Of a DNA stretch of 64,000 bases, positions 8,994-16,002 are shown piece after piece (position 1 is the first letter of the stretch; every line of letters starts with the position of its first letter). The stretch is from positions 992,001-1,056,000 of the forward strand of contig JBMNJZ010000001.1 in NCBI GenBank assembly GCA_050951925.1, in the 5' to 3' direction. This DNA comes from UBA1046 sp012511325. GTDB lineage: Bacteria > Bacillota > Clostridia > Saccharofermentanales > DTU023. The translations under genes and the position numbers were made by a program. Under the pieces are notes generated by a model, which was given only the letters and a program-made list of their open reading frames with translations, had not been told where the DNA came from and ran no database searches.

Positions 8994-10166
8994 ATGCAAG
9001 AAATGTTTAATTTTCCAGCGATATTTATTGCAAATGGAACAGCGATTCTGTTGTTGTTTATTATTTTGTTCAGCTCAAAAAGACCACTACGTCATGGATT
9101 TCTTGACGAAAAGATGTACTACATGATGGTTATTTTAAATATCCTGCAATGCCTTGTTGAATCGATTGTTTTTATTTTGGACGGCAAAACGGGGTATGGA
9201 TTTCATGCGTTGTTGATGGTACTAAACACCAGTTTATTTATAAACAATATTATTTTTGCTTTTTCCTGGACAATATATGTGGACTATAAATTGTTTGCCG
9301 ATATAGAAAGAATCAAGCAGAAATACCCTTTTGTGGCGATACCTGCCGTGCTGATTATAATCGGCTGCTTAATAAATTTTGTGACACCTGTATTTTTTGT
9401 TGTTGATAAATATAATGTTTATCAACGAACAGTTCTATATCTCATTCCATATGTTTGCACTTATTTTTATCTGGCATATGGGGTAGTGTTAATCTATTCG
9501 TATCGTAGTAAGGTATATCAATACTTGTCTCTGCCTGCCATTCTGTTTATGGTTCCTATTATTATCGGGAGTATGTTGCAGTTCTTCTTTTATGGATATT
9601 CTCTTGTGTGGCTTGGCGTGTCTATAGGAATGATTTCTTTATTCATCAATGTTCAAAATGAAGCATCTTATGTAGATGTGCTGTCGGGATTATTTAACAG
9701 ACAGTACTTAAATAACATGTTGTTAATGTATAGTAAAAAAAGGGATACTGCCGGTGTACCTGCCGGAATTATGTTAGACATTGATGGCTTCAAAAGCGTA
9801 AATGATAGATTCGGACATCTTGTAGGAGATGATGCTATTGCTACGGCTGGAAATCTACTGCATACATCTGTGGGTGATCAAGGAGTAGTATGCAGATATG
9901 GCGGTGATGAGTTTATCATCTTGATGTATATACACTCCCAAAAAGAAATTATGGATATGATTGACACCATTAAAACACAAGTAACATTGTTCAATGAATC
10001 AGAAAAGAAGCCTTATAAAATAGAATTTTCAATTGGTTACAGCACATTCGAAAGGCAGCATGAATCAGTAGATGATTTTTTAAAGAAGCTCGATGCTTCT
10101 ATGTATGAAGACAAGAATAGAAAGATTGATGGTGGCATGATTCCCGATAGAAGACGGAATCGCTAA
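8994..10166 (+). CDS. Membrane-bound diguanylate cyclase (GGDEF domain)
   Basis: Predicted to make cyclic di-GMP from two GTP. Residues 1-220 form about seven hydrophobic segments, a membrane sensor of unknown ligand. Residues about 228-380 are a GGDEF domain with an intact GGDEF signature at 303-307, the LDIDGFKSVND metal/GTP motif at 261-271 and FGHLVGDD following. The inhibitory RxxD site expected just before GGDEF is absent (glycines at the two key places), so product feedback is unlikely. No EAL domain is present. The ATG at 8994 or the one at 9003 could be used; AGGG at 8985-8988 does not decide. TGTTATAGT at 8962-8970 is a possible promoter -10. Confidence 0.9.
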   Translation: MQEMFNFPAIFIANGTAILLLFIILFSSKRPLRHGFLDEKMYYMMVILNILQCLVESIVFILDGKTGYGFHALLMVLNTSLFINNIIFAFSWTIYVDYKLFADIERIKQKYPFVAIPAVLIIIGCLINFVTPVFFVVDKYNVYQRTVLYLIPYVCTYFYLAYGVVLIYSYRSKVYQYLSLPAILFMVPIIIGSMLQFFFYGYSLVWLGVSIGMISLFINVQNEASYVDVLSGLFNRQYLNNMLLMYSKKRDTAGVPAGIMLDIDGFKSVNDRFGHLVGDDAIATAGNLLHTSVGDQGVVCRYGGDEFIILMYIHSQKEIMDMIDTIKTQVTLFNESEKKPYKIEFSIGYSTFERQHESVDDFLKKLDASMYEDKNRKIDGGMIPDRRRNR

Positions 10167-10237
10167 AATATGATGACAGACTGCTTCACCCTTGACAGTG
10201 TAATTTTCAAAGCCTTTTTTAAAACTTCTCGTCACGC

Positions 10238-10290
10238 TTTGTAACTTATTTCGGAGTTGCCGGGCACCATTTGGGTACCACGGGCACCAC
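10238..10290 (+). repeat. Imperfect direct repeat, copy A (partner at 14096-14150)
   Basis: This stretch resembles 14096-14150 in the same orientation: both contain TTTnTAACT, then TTTnGG-G-TG, then GGnCACnATTTGGGnACCACGGG. Roughly three quarters of positions agree by eye. The pair brackets about 3.9 kb that contains only accessory or decayed genes. It may be an insertion-sequence end or a recombination relic; which is inference. Confidence 0.5.
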
Positions 10291-10402
10291 TTGTGTTTGA
10301 CACTCACCTATGTTTGATGCTCACAAACTGCGGAACAATGGCTATGCTGCGGGCGGAACGCGTGCTCCGCCGGGTAATATACAACATGTCCCCCGTTTCA
10401 AT

Positions 10403-10614
10403 ATGTACGAAATTTATGATACCTTATCAATCATCAAGGAATTAATCCAGGCTTACGGCATCAAAGATACAAAAGACTTACAAGATGCCCTCAAGGATCT
10501 TCTTGGATCAACCCGGAGAGCATGCTTGAAACGGGGATGAATGAGCATCTGGGCTACGAGAAGTATGAAACATCTGACAACTGGAAATCGCGCTCGCAGT
10601 TAGACGCTGAGAAT
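10403..10614 (+). pseudogene. IS256-family transposase, N-terminal remnant with frameshift
   Basis: The reading begins MYEIYDTLSIIKELIQAYG and continues with KDTKDLQDALKDLLGST, which is the N-terminal region of an IS256-type mutator transposase. Near 10514 the frame shifts by one missing base; after the shift the next frame resumes the family sequence ESMLETGMNEHLGYEKYE. Homology fades after SDNW, about 30 bases before the 3' end of the convergent dehydrogenase gene. The DDE catalytic domain is absent. This is a dead fragment, not a working element. The stretch 10167-10402 before it holds only repeat copy A and a GC-rich inverted repeat (GGCGGA/TCCGCC near 10354-10376), with no supported gene. 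Confidence 0.75.
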
Positions 10615-11682
10615 TTATTTTATTTCAGAAAAAATAGTCATAAGGTTTTCTTCACCTAAGTTTTCAATTGTACGCCCATACATTCTGAAGTCAGTTTTTA
10701 AAGCAGCAGAGGCGCAGTTAATCAATGAGGTGCTTATTGGTGTTTTTACATTAAGCATTTTCCCAAGAGATTCAACCAGTACTAAACCCTGAGACACGTC
10801 CTCAGTAATATATCTTGAGTTTGGAACATCGGGGCCTTTGGGCGAATGGTTATATGCATAATCAAAGAAAGCCTCTTTAGCAGTTCTTGTATCGTTGATG
10901 AAATTACGTTCCTGACATGCCTCGATATAAGGTACGGGTTTAAAATTTAATTTTTTTAATATCTGTATTTTTTCATTATCTAATGCTTCTACAATATTCC
11001 AAATATGAGGAGTAAACACTTCTTTATACATCCAATATTCTCCTTTTGAGAATTCGATACGGGGTATTGAGAATATAGAACCAACAGTATGTACTATAAT
11101 ATTTGGATTATGCAGTGCAGCCTCAACTACCGAATCGAGTAATCTATAACCATAGCCTAATTGTTTGATTATTTCGTCTGCTTTTTGGGAATCATCTATA
11201 GGATAAACACCAAAAGGATTTAGTACGTTTTTGAAGAGAATCCTTACAACCCCGGGCTCTTCGATCCTGCAATCAATTGGCGAACTTTCTGCTTCAATTA
11301 CAGTAACATCAGTATCTACATGTTTTAAAACATAGCATGTAGACAAAGCCCCTGGTTCAAACAATATTGTTTGGCCTTCCTTCAAAAAAGGAGCCATCCT
11401 TTTTACAAGATTTTCATGATAGTTCGTTTGAATATATAATATGATTAAATCTGCATCTGTTATTGCCTCTTCAAGATTACGGGTTACATTGGCTAACTTG
11501 ACATCATATGTTTCTTCTAAGTCATATACTTTAACACTTTTAGTCCTCTGCAGTTGCTGAAAGTTTTTATCATGCAGTGTTGAATTTGAAGTTTTGCATA
11601 ATGTAATCTCATGTCCCTTCCTTGCAAGATCAGCAGATACCGTAGTTCCTCCATTTCCTGCACCAAGAATTGAAATCTTCAT
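10615..11682 (-). CDS. Opine dehydrogenase-type NAD(P)-dependent oxidoreductase (octopine/nopaline dehydrogenase family)
   Basis: A 355-residue enzyme of the family that reductively couples an amino acid to a 2-keto acid, or the reverse. The N-terminus MKISILGAGNGGTT is the Rossmann dinucleotide-binding loop. The C-terminal domain, from about residue 185, carries NPNIIVHTVG with the histidine expected of the octopine/nopaline dehydrogenase catalytic helix, and KGPDVPNSRYITEDV, also typical. The exact substrate cannot be told. It is the only intact metabolic gene in the accessory island and lies between two transposase remnants, so horizontal arrival is plausible. Codon use is AT-rich compared with the housekeeping genes. 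Confidence 0.8.
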   Translation of the reverse strand: MKISILGAGNGGTTVSADLARKGHEITLCKTSNSTLHDKNFQQLQRTKSVKVYDLEETYDVKLANVTRNLEEAITDADLIILYIQTNYHENLVKRMAPFLKEGQTILFEPGALSTCYVLKHVDTDVTVIEAESSPIDCRIEEPGVVRILFKNVLNPFGVYPIDDSQKADEIIKQLGYGYRLLDSVVEAALHNPNIIVHTVGSIFSIPRIEFSKGEYWMYKEVFTPHIWNIVEALDNEKIQILKKLNFKPVPYIEACQERNFINDTRTAKEAFFDYAYNHSPKGPDVPNSRYITEDVSQGLVLVESLGKMLNVKTPISTSLINCASAALKTDFRMYGRTIENLGEENLMTIFSEIK

Positions 11683-11951
11683 AGTTTTTACCTCTCATAT
11701 TTCATATTTTTGTTTTTAAGTAGGAAAGTTTCCTTTTTCCCGTTTCAGATTGATGATAATAACACCTTGTGCCTAATAATGGTTGTTAAAGGTCGTTGAG
11801 GAGAGCCATATTACTCCTTGAACTACTTTTTGAGGCGGTAAATTCTAAAGAGCCGATTCTCCTGCCTTATTATTAGCTTTGAATGGTCCTATGTCAATGA
11901 AAAGTACAATTTGAACTCGTAGATATCATGCTGTTTGTTTTTGCTTATACT
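11683..11951. other. Intergenic segment upstream of the opine dehydrogenase gene
   Basis: No supported gene. It contains the dehydrogenase ribosome binding site (GAGAGG, read on the minus strand, next to 11690) and, at about 11893-11915, a stretch including TGTCAATGAAAAGTAC that resembles the terminal bases of IS3-type elements. That reading is a guess supported by the adjoining IS3 transposase remnant. Confidence 0.35.
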
Positions 11952-12095
11952 TCAATAGGTTTTCATATTTACCTTATAATCATTAGGCGATAGATAATCG
12001 CAATAACTATGAATTCTTACAGTGTTATAGAAAGCATTGATATATTCAAATATTAATCGGTAAGCATGATCGTAATCTTCTATCTTAAACCGATA
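11952..12095 (-). pseudogene. IS3-family transposase, C-terminal remnant
   Basis: On the minus strand the frame reads YRFKIEDYDHAYRLIFEYI, then NAFYNTVRIHSYCDYLSPN and a stop at 11952-11954. This is the C-terminal end of the integrase domain of IS3/IS150-type transposases, where the FYN-R-HS-YLSP pattern is characteristic. An in-frame stop lies immediately upstream, so nothing of the DDE catalytic part survives. Together with the IS256 fragment it marks this island as a former insertion site. Confidence 0.75.
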
Positions 12096-12139
12096 TAACT
12101 AAGAGTCGGATGTTTAATAATTGGAAATATTTCAAACGC

Positions 12140-12174
12140 TTTACAGGTTCGCTTTAGTTTTATATAATTAAAGC
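12140..12174 (+). promoter_or_regulatory. Promoter and candidate operator of abiEi
   Basis: TTTACA at 12140-12145 and TATAAT at 12163-12168 are separated by exactly 17 bases. The inverted repeat GCTTTA (12151-12156) and TAAAGC (12169-12174) straddles the -10 box. AbiEi-type antitoxins are known to repress their own promoter by binding inverted repeats, so this is a likely operator, though not shown by sequence alone. Confidence 0.65.
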
Positions 12175-12197
12175 AAAACTGTAAGCGAGGTGTAAGT

Positions 12198-12785
12198 ATG
12201 AATACCCTAAAAGCATATTTGACGGAAATTCCGGTAATTACCAATAGAGACGCTGAAAACATGGGAATAGGGAGACATACCTTATCCGCATTGGCGAGTC
12301 AAGGGAAACTTGAAAGGATTAGACCTGGTGTCTATCAAAAGACAGGAGAAATAGTAGATGATTTTATTCTGATTTCATCAAATAGTAAAAGGATTGTTTT
12401 TTCACATCAAACGGCATTATATCTCCACAACTTATCCGACCGCACACCGAATGTTTTTTATATATCCGTGCCCCAAGGCTATAACGCAAGCCATATTAAA
12501 AAAAGATATAAAAATCTACAAGTTCGGTATGTAAAAAAAGATTTGCATGCTATCGGGATCACAAAAATAGAAACTCCTTTGAGGAATACTGTTCAAGTTT
12601 ATGATCCGGAAAGGACAATTTGCGATATTGTCATTGATAGAAATAAGATAGACAAGCAAATATTTACAGATGGACTTACGGGGTATTTCAGAGAAAAGGA
12701 CAAAGATTTAAGAACACTCATAAAATATAGTAGAAAATTCAACATAGAAGATGAAGTCAGGCGATATATGGAGGTACTTTCATGA
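12198..12785 (+). CDS. abiEi: AbiEi-family antitoxin of a type IV toxin-antitoxin system
   Basis: A 195-residue protein with an N-terminal winged-helix segment (about residues 1-50, TNRDAENMGIGRHTLSALAS, then KLERIRPGVY) and the AbiEi C-terminal region (FSHQTALYLHNLSDRTP, then ISVPQGYNASHI and ETPLRNTVQVYDPERTICD). Family members neutralise the AbiEii nucleotidyltransferase toxin and repress the operon; the system can act in abortive phage defence. It is intact, with a promoter and palindrome upstream and a purine-rich AAGCGAGG ahead of the ATG. Its partner gene begins in the classical ATGA overlap but is deleted, so this is an orphan antitoxin that could at most keep a regulatory or protective role. 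Confidence 0.9.
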   Translation: MNTLKAYLTEIPVITNRDAENMGIGRHTLSALASQGKLERIRPGVYQKTGEIVDDFILISSNSKRIVFSHQTALYLHNLSDRTPNVFYISVPQGYNASHIKKRYKNLQVRYVKKDLHAIGITKIETPLRNTVQVYDPERTICDIVIDRNKIDKQIFTDGLTGYFREKDKDLRTLIKYSRKFNIEDEVRRYMEVLS

Positions 12786-12971
12786 TTAACATAGAAAGCA
12801 TCAAGGGGAAGATCAGGCATTTAGCCAAGACCAATAATTTAAGTACACAAGAAGTACTGCAAATGTACTTCTTTGAAAGGCGATCCCATTACACCGAAAG
12901 AGATTGAGTACAGGTATCCTTGTATTTTTTACAAAAGGAACAGTAAAAGAAGCCTGAAACTGCTGATATAA
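12782..12971 (+). pseudogene. abiEii: AbiEii toxin (nucleotidyltransferase) remnant with internal deletion
   Basis: The gene starts at ATG 12782 overlapping the antitoxin stop and reads MINIESIKGKIRHLAKTNN, then STQEVLQMYFFER, the normal AbiEii beginning. At about 12879 the sequence jumps, in the +1 frame, to GDPITPKEIEYRYPC, a segment that in intact AbiEii lies over a hundred residues later, and homology then ends; that frame stops at 12971. In the starting frame translation stops at 12905-12907 after 41 residues. The nucleotide-binding GS...D motif is therefore missing and the toxin is dead. Confidence 0.8.
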
Positions 12972-13024
12972 TGCAGTTCCAGGCCATGTTTTCTTCCTTT
13001 TTTCTGTAGAAATGCGGCAATTCA

Positions 13025-13654
13025 CTAGCCAATACTAGTATGTTCAGTCCTTCCTGTTAAACTTACACGTTTTCCTGTTAAACTATCTGAATTGTGCTTG
13101 CTCAAGGTTATAAACTTTTGCTCGATTAGCTCTTCCACTTCTCCTTGGTACTTAATATTCAGATGCCAGATAAGATGGACTAAAGACAACAGGATTCCTA
13201 TCACAATCAATCCACCAATTACCAATGAGGTGATGCTGGCTCCGAGACTAATCGCAATCCTTGCCGAATAAAGCTCTCCGAAAAAAGCAATAAAAATCAG
13301 TAGAGAGAACCATTTCAAAATAAAGCGCGGCTTCCCTTTCTCCTTCTCCTTGTTCCAGACGTCTAAAACACTGATAACGCCATCTATATCGTTTCTGAAC
13401 AGCCAATAAACATCCCAAAATAATATTTCGAGCGCAAAAAACAGGACACTCAAAGACATCATTAGGGCGGCAGGGAGAATAAGTTCTGATTGATTCTCAG
13501 CTGAGTACAGTTGTACAAGAAAGAATATCCAGCCTATAGCAAATAAAATATTGCAAATTGCCAGCAATAGGCGAATCCTTTTCTTACGGCCATTAACAAG
13601 CGCTTTTGAATATGGCAATAAGAATATCAACGGATGGCGAAAATATGACGGCAT
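13025..13654 (-). CDS. Hypothetical four-helix membrane protein
   Basis: Not recognised. The 209-residue product has four hydrophobic segments (about residues 28-48, 59-82, 110-130 and 140-162), arranged as two pairs separated by a basic and acidic loop (WNKEKEKGKPR), and a soluble C-terminus containing KYQGEVEELIEQKFITL. A strong GGAGG lies about six bases before the ATG on the minus strand, so translation is likely. The start overlaps the end of a small secreted-peptide frame (13627-13791), implying co-translation. It might be an immunity-like or sensor membrane protein for that peptide, but this is only suggested by the arrangement. It lies inside the accessory island. Confidence 0.6.
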   Translation of the reverse strand: MPSYFRHPLIFLLPYSKALVNGRKKRIRLLLAICNILFAIGWIFFLVQLYSAENQSELILPAALMMSLSVLFFALEILFWDVYWLFRNDIDGVISVLDVWNKEKEKGKPRFILKWFSLLIFIAFFGELYSARIAISLGASITSLVIGGLIVIGILLSLVHLIWHLNIKYQGEVEELIEQKFITLSKHNSDSLTGKRVSLTGRTEHTSIG

Positions 13655-13791
13655 AGCTTACCTCCTAATCTTAAATATTCACTATTGGACTCTTCTGCTT
13701 GAACTACTGCTGGTGCTAACACAATCGAGGTAGTCGTTAGACAAAATACTAAAATAATACTTGGTAACTTTTTAATGGTTGCGTCTTTCAC
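13627..13791 (-). CDS. Small ORF with signal peptide (54 residues), possibly truncated secreted protein
   Basis: Starting at GTG 13791, right after in-frame stops, the frame encodes a basic N-terminus (KDATIKK), a hydrophobic core (SIILVFCLTTTSIVLA) and a signal-peptidase-I-like PAVVQA followed by EESNSEYLR. The hallmark tripartite signal peptide is clear, but only about 22 residues would remain after cleavage. The ribosome binding site is weak. The final 28 bases overlap the start of the membrane-protein gene, whose ribosome binding site lies within this frame. It may be a real secreted peptide or the surviving start of a larger deleted exoprotein. Confidence 0.45.
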   Translation of the reverse strand: MKDATIKKLPSIILVFCLTTTSIVLAPAVVQAEESNSEYLRLGGKLCRHIFAIR

Positions 13792-14095
13792 AAGCTACTA
13801 GTAACAGTTTTTGGCAAAATGAGAGCGGAAAATCACATGAAAAATGAGGAATGTTGTGTGTTAATTTCAAGATGCCAAAAGGTTGATGTAATGTCTCAAA
13901 ATGGTAGTTCTGAGAGGTTATAAAGAATCGTGTGCCTCCGTACTGCACCAACTAATACAGTGATTTCTTACAGGCTGATACCACAGATTATTCTCAACCA
14001 AGTACTGTTAATTAATTACCACTTATATTATAGCACATACCTAACCGGGAACTGTCAAGTCCGGTGTCCTTTATCTCTTTATAAGTTCACATATA

Positions 14096-14150
14096 ACTCT
14101 TTATAACTCGTTTTGGGGTGGTCGGACACTATTTGGGCACCACGGGGCAT
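14096..14150 (+). repeat. Imperfect direct repeat, copy B (partner at 10238-10290)
   Basis: Same orientation and pattern as copy A: TTTATAACT, TTTTGGGGTGG, then CGGACACTATTTGGGCACCACGGG split by single-base differences. It closes the right side of the accessory island. Divergence between copies suggests an old event or two related but different element ends. Confidence 0.5.
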
Positions 14151-14158
14151 CAAAACTT

Positions 14159-14446
14159 ATGCCGCAGCGATGTGGCTATTTTATTGAGAAGAAATACATG
14201 AGCCAAAACGATTTGATCAGACTCGGCATTCTTTTGCCGGACGGAAGTATCACCAAAACAAAGATCAATTACATTGCCGGATAGATGACTCAACCATTTG
14301 CAGAAATGGTCTGGATATCTGTCCACTATGATCCAGAAACTATCACTATGTTTACACAGCTCTTTATGGACATGAGGAAACTCAAACAACCAGCACTCTT
14401 CTTTTCTCTGATCGACACCCTATATGTGTTGAATAGTAGCAGTTAA
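14159..14446 (+). pseudogene. Possible degraded ORF interrupted by one stop
   Basis: From ATG 14159 one frame is open except for a TAG at 14282-14284; immediately after it an ATG continues in the same frame to TAA 14444-14446. The two pieces read MPQRCGYFIEKKYMSQNDLI and, after the stop, MTQPFAEMVWISVHYDP. I do not recognise a family. There is no ribosome binding site and codon use is unremarkable. The opposite strand also has an open frame of 79 residues (14150-14389), so coding on either strand is doubtful. It may be a transposase relic. Confidence 0.25.
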
Positions 14447-14476
14447 GCGATTTTAATCACGACAGTGAGACGGTTT

Positions 14477-14538
14477 TAATTAGGTGTTGACTTAAATGAA
14501 TTTGGGGGCTAGAATCTGATTATGTAAACACCTAATTA
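14477..14538 (+). promoter_or_regulatory. Promoter of arsR flanked by a 12-bp inverted repeat (candidate operator)
   Basis: TTGACT at 14487-14492 and TAGAAT at 14510-14515 have a 17-base spacer, a good vegetative promoter. The perfect inverted arms TAATTAGGTGTT (14477-14488) and AACACCTAATTA (14527-14538) enclose the core promoter, the first overlapping the -35 box. ArsR/SmtB repressors bind such AT-rich inverted repeats, so autoregulation is likely. Confidence 0.75.
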
Positions 14539-14567
14539 GATTCGCATAGCTAACAAAGAGGATTCTT

Positions 14568-14954
14568 ATGGACAAGAACAAAGTATTAAAAGCAATCGCT
14601 GATGCAACACGCATGAACATATTAACTTTGCTGCTTAAGCATAATTATTGTGTCCGCGCGTTAGCTAATGAGCTTGAGCTGACAGAGGCAACCATCTCCC
14701 AGCATCTCAAGGTCTTACGTGAGGCCGGTTTGCTGGTAGGAGAAAGGCGTGGCTATTTCATGCATTATCTTGTCAACCGCTCAGTATTGCTTGAACTGGC
14801 AAAGGAGATCGAGGCTTTGGCAGCTATCGAGCAGGGAGCTTGTCAGCCGGTAAAGCGTGACGACTGTCCTGCTGAAGAGAAGCATGAGTGTCCAAAGAAG
14901 GGACAATGCAGTGATGAGATCAAGGAGTTTTGCCACGGAAAAGATGCGGACTAG
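14568..14954 (+). CDS. ArsR/SmtB family transcriptional repressor with Cys-rich tail
   Basis: A 128-residue winged-helix repressor. Residues about 5-75 carry the ArsR fold, with recognition helix LTEATISQHLKVLREAGLL and wing GERRGYFMHYLV. A cysteine lies in the NYCVRAL helix where metal-sensing ArsR proteins have CxC, and the C-terminal 35 residues contain five more cysteines (CQPV, DDCP, HECP, GQCS, EFCHG). This suggests metal or metalloid or thiol sensing, but which effector is not known. AGAGGA precedes the ATG. It begins an operon with an ABC exporter 73 bases downstream, which it presumably derepresses when its ligand binds. The palindrome around the promoter fits. Confidence 0.85.
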   Translation: MDKNKVLKAIADATRMNILTLLLKHNYCVRALANELELTEATISQHLKVLREAGLLVGERRGYFMHYLVNRSVLLELAKEIEALAAIEQGACQPVKRDDCPAEEKHECPKKGQCSDEIKEFCHGKDAD

Positions 14955-15027
14955 ATGAAGATAGGGCATAGATAAAGAGAAACTTAAATAATATCAATCG
15001 CAATAAAAATATCCAGGTGAGTAAAAA

Positions 15028-16002
15028 ATGACTATGGGAATGGTCGGCGTCAAAAATCTCAAAAAGACATATGGTGATTTTATCGCTGTCAATGGCGTCT
15101 CTTTTGAAATTAAGAAAGGCGAGATCTTCGGCTTTCTAGGCCCGAATGGTGCAGGTAAAACATCTACAATCAATATGATCATCGGTTTATCCAGGCCGAC
15201 GGCCGGGGAGATTACCGTTAATGGTATAGACGTTAAAAAGCAGACAAAAAAAGCGCAGGCTATTATGGGCATCGTCCCGGATGAAAGCAATCTTTACAAT
15301 GAGATGGATGGCTTTGACAATCTCTGTTTTTGTGCCGCCCTCTATGGGATGCGTAAGGAGGAACGAGAGGCAAGGGCCCTACAACTTTTGGAGCAATTTA
15401 GATTAAAAGAAGCGGGCAAACGACTATTTAAAGCTTATTCTAAAGGAATGCGCCGCAAGCTGACCATTGCGGCGGCACTTATCCATTCACCGCAAGTTTT
15501 ATTTTTAGATGAACCGACGACCGGAATTGATGTGGAGAGCTCGAGACAAATTCGCGACCTGGTTGTGGCGTTGAAGGAGCAGGGGACCACGATCTTTCTT
15601 ACGACCCATTATATTGAGGAAGCAGAGCACATCTGTGACCGCATCGCTTTTATTGTGGAGGGTCAAATTGTCTCCTCGGGTACGGTAACTGAGTTGATGG
15701 ATAGCGTTGCTCACGGCCATGCCATCCGCTTTGTCACAGACAAAAACAGCGAAAGTCTTGCCGCAGAATTACAGAGCAGTTTTGAGGGGAGCGCGGTCAC
15801 AATCCAGTCTGACCATTCTCTTGTCCTACGATCGGAGCAACGCATTCCCTTGTTTCCGTTCATGGCATTTTTTCATGAGAAGGGGATAGAGGTTTACGAA
15901 GCGCGAGAGCTTCGTCCTTCTCTGGAGGATGTCTTTGTTAAGCTGACCGGTATCGAATCCTCTGTACTCAAAAAAGACAAGGAGAAAGGGGATCGCCGAT
16001 GA
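15028..16002 (+). CDS. ABC transporter ATP-binding protein (NatA/drug-export type)
   Basis: ATPase subunit of an ABC-2 type exporter. Walker A is GPNGAGKTS near residue 38, the signature is YSKGMRRKLTIAAAL near 135, Walker B is VLFLDEPTTG, and the H-loop histidine is in LTTHYIEEAEHICDR. The C-terminal 90 residues form the usual accessory domain seen in DrrA/NatA-type proteins, ending in SLEDVFVKLTG. AGGTGAG lies eight bases before ATG 15028. It overlaps the permease gene by four bases (ATGA), so the two subunits are translationally coupled. Control by the upstream ArsR protein suggests export of a toxic metal-related compound or drug; the substrate is unknown. Confidence 0.92.
   Translation: MTMGMVGVKNLKKTYGDFIAVNGVSFEIKKGEIFGFLGPNGAGKTSTINMIIGLSRPTAGEITVNGIDVKKQTKKAQAIMGIVPDESNLYNEMDGFDNLCFCAALYGMRKEEREARALQLLEQFRLKEAGKRLFKAYSKGMRRKLTIAAALIHSPQVLFLDEPTTGIDVESSRQIRDLVVALKEQGTTIFLTTHYIEEAEHICDRIAFIVEGQIVSSGTVTELMDSVAHGHAIRFVTDKNSESLAAELQSSFEGSAVTIQSDHSLVLRSEQRIPLFPFMAFFHEKGIEVYEARELRPSLEDVFVKLTGIESSVLKKDKEKGDRR

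Larger units (their letters stand above)
13792..14476. other. Long intergenic stretch at the right side of the accessory island
   Basis: No intact gene is supported over this length apart from the doubtful frame listed at 14159. It contains repeat copy B (14096-14150) and AT-rich sequence such as 14012-14035. Near 14448-14482 two short similar words (GCGATTTTAATCAC and ACGGTTTTAATTAG) precede the arsR promoter. No tRNA, riboswitch or complete insertion sequence was seen. Confidence 0.4.

Noticed and set aside
12080..12262. Minus-strand 60-residue frame over the abiEi promoter
   Set aside because: Overlaps a convincing promoter and the start of abiEi; no similarity and no ribosome binding site.
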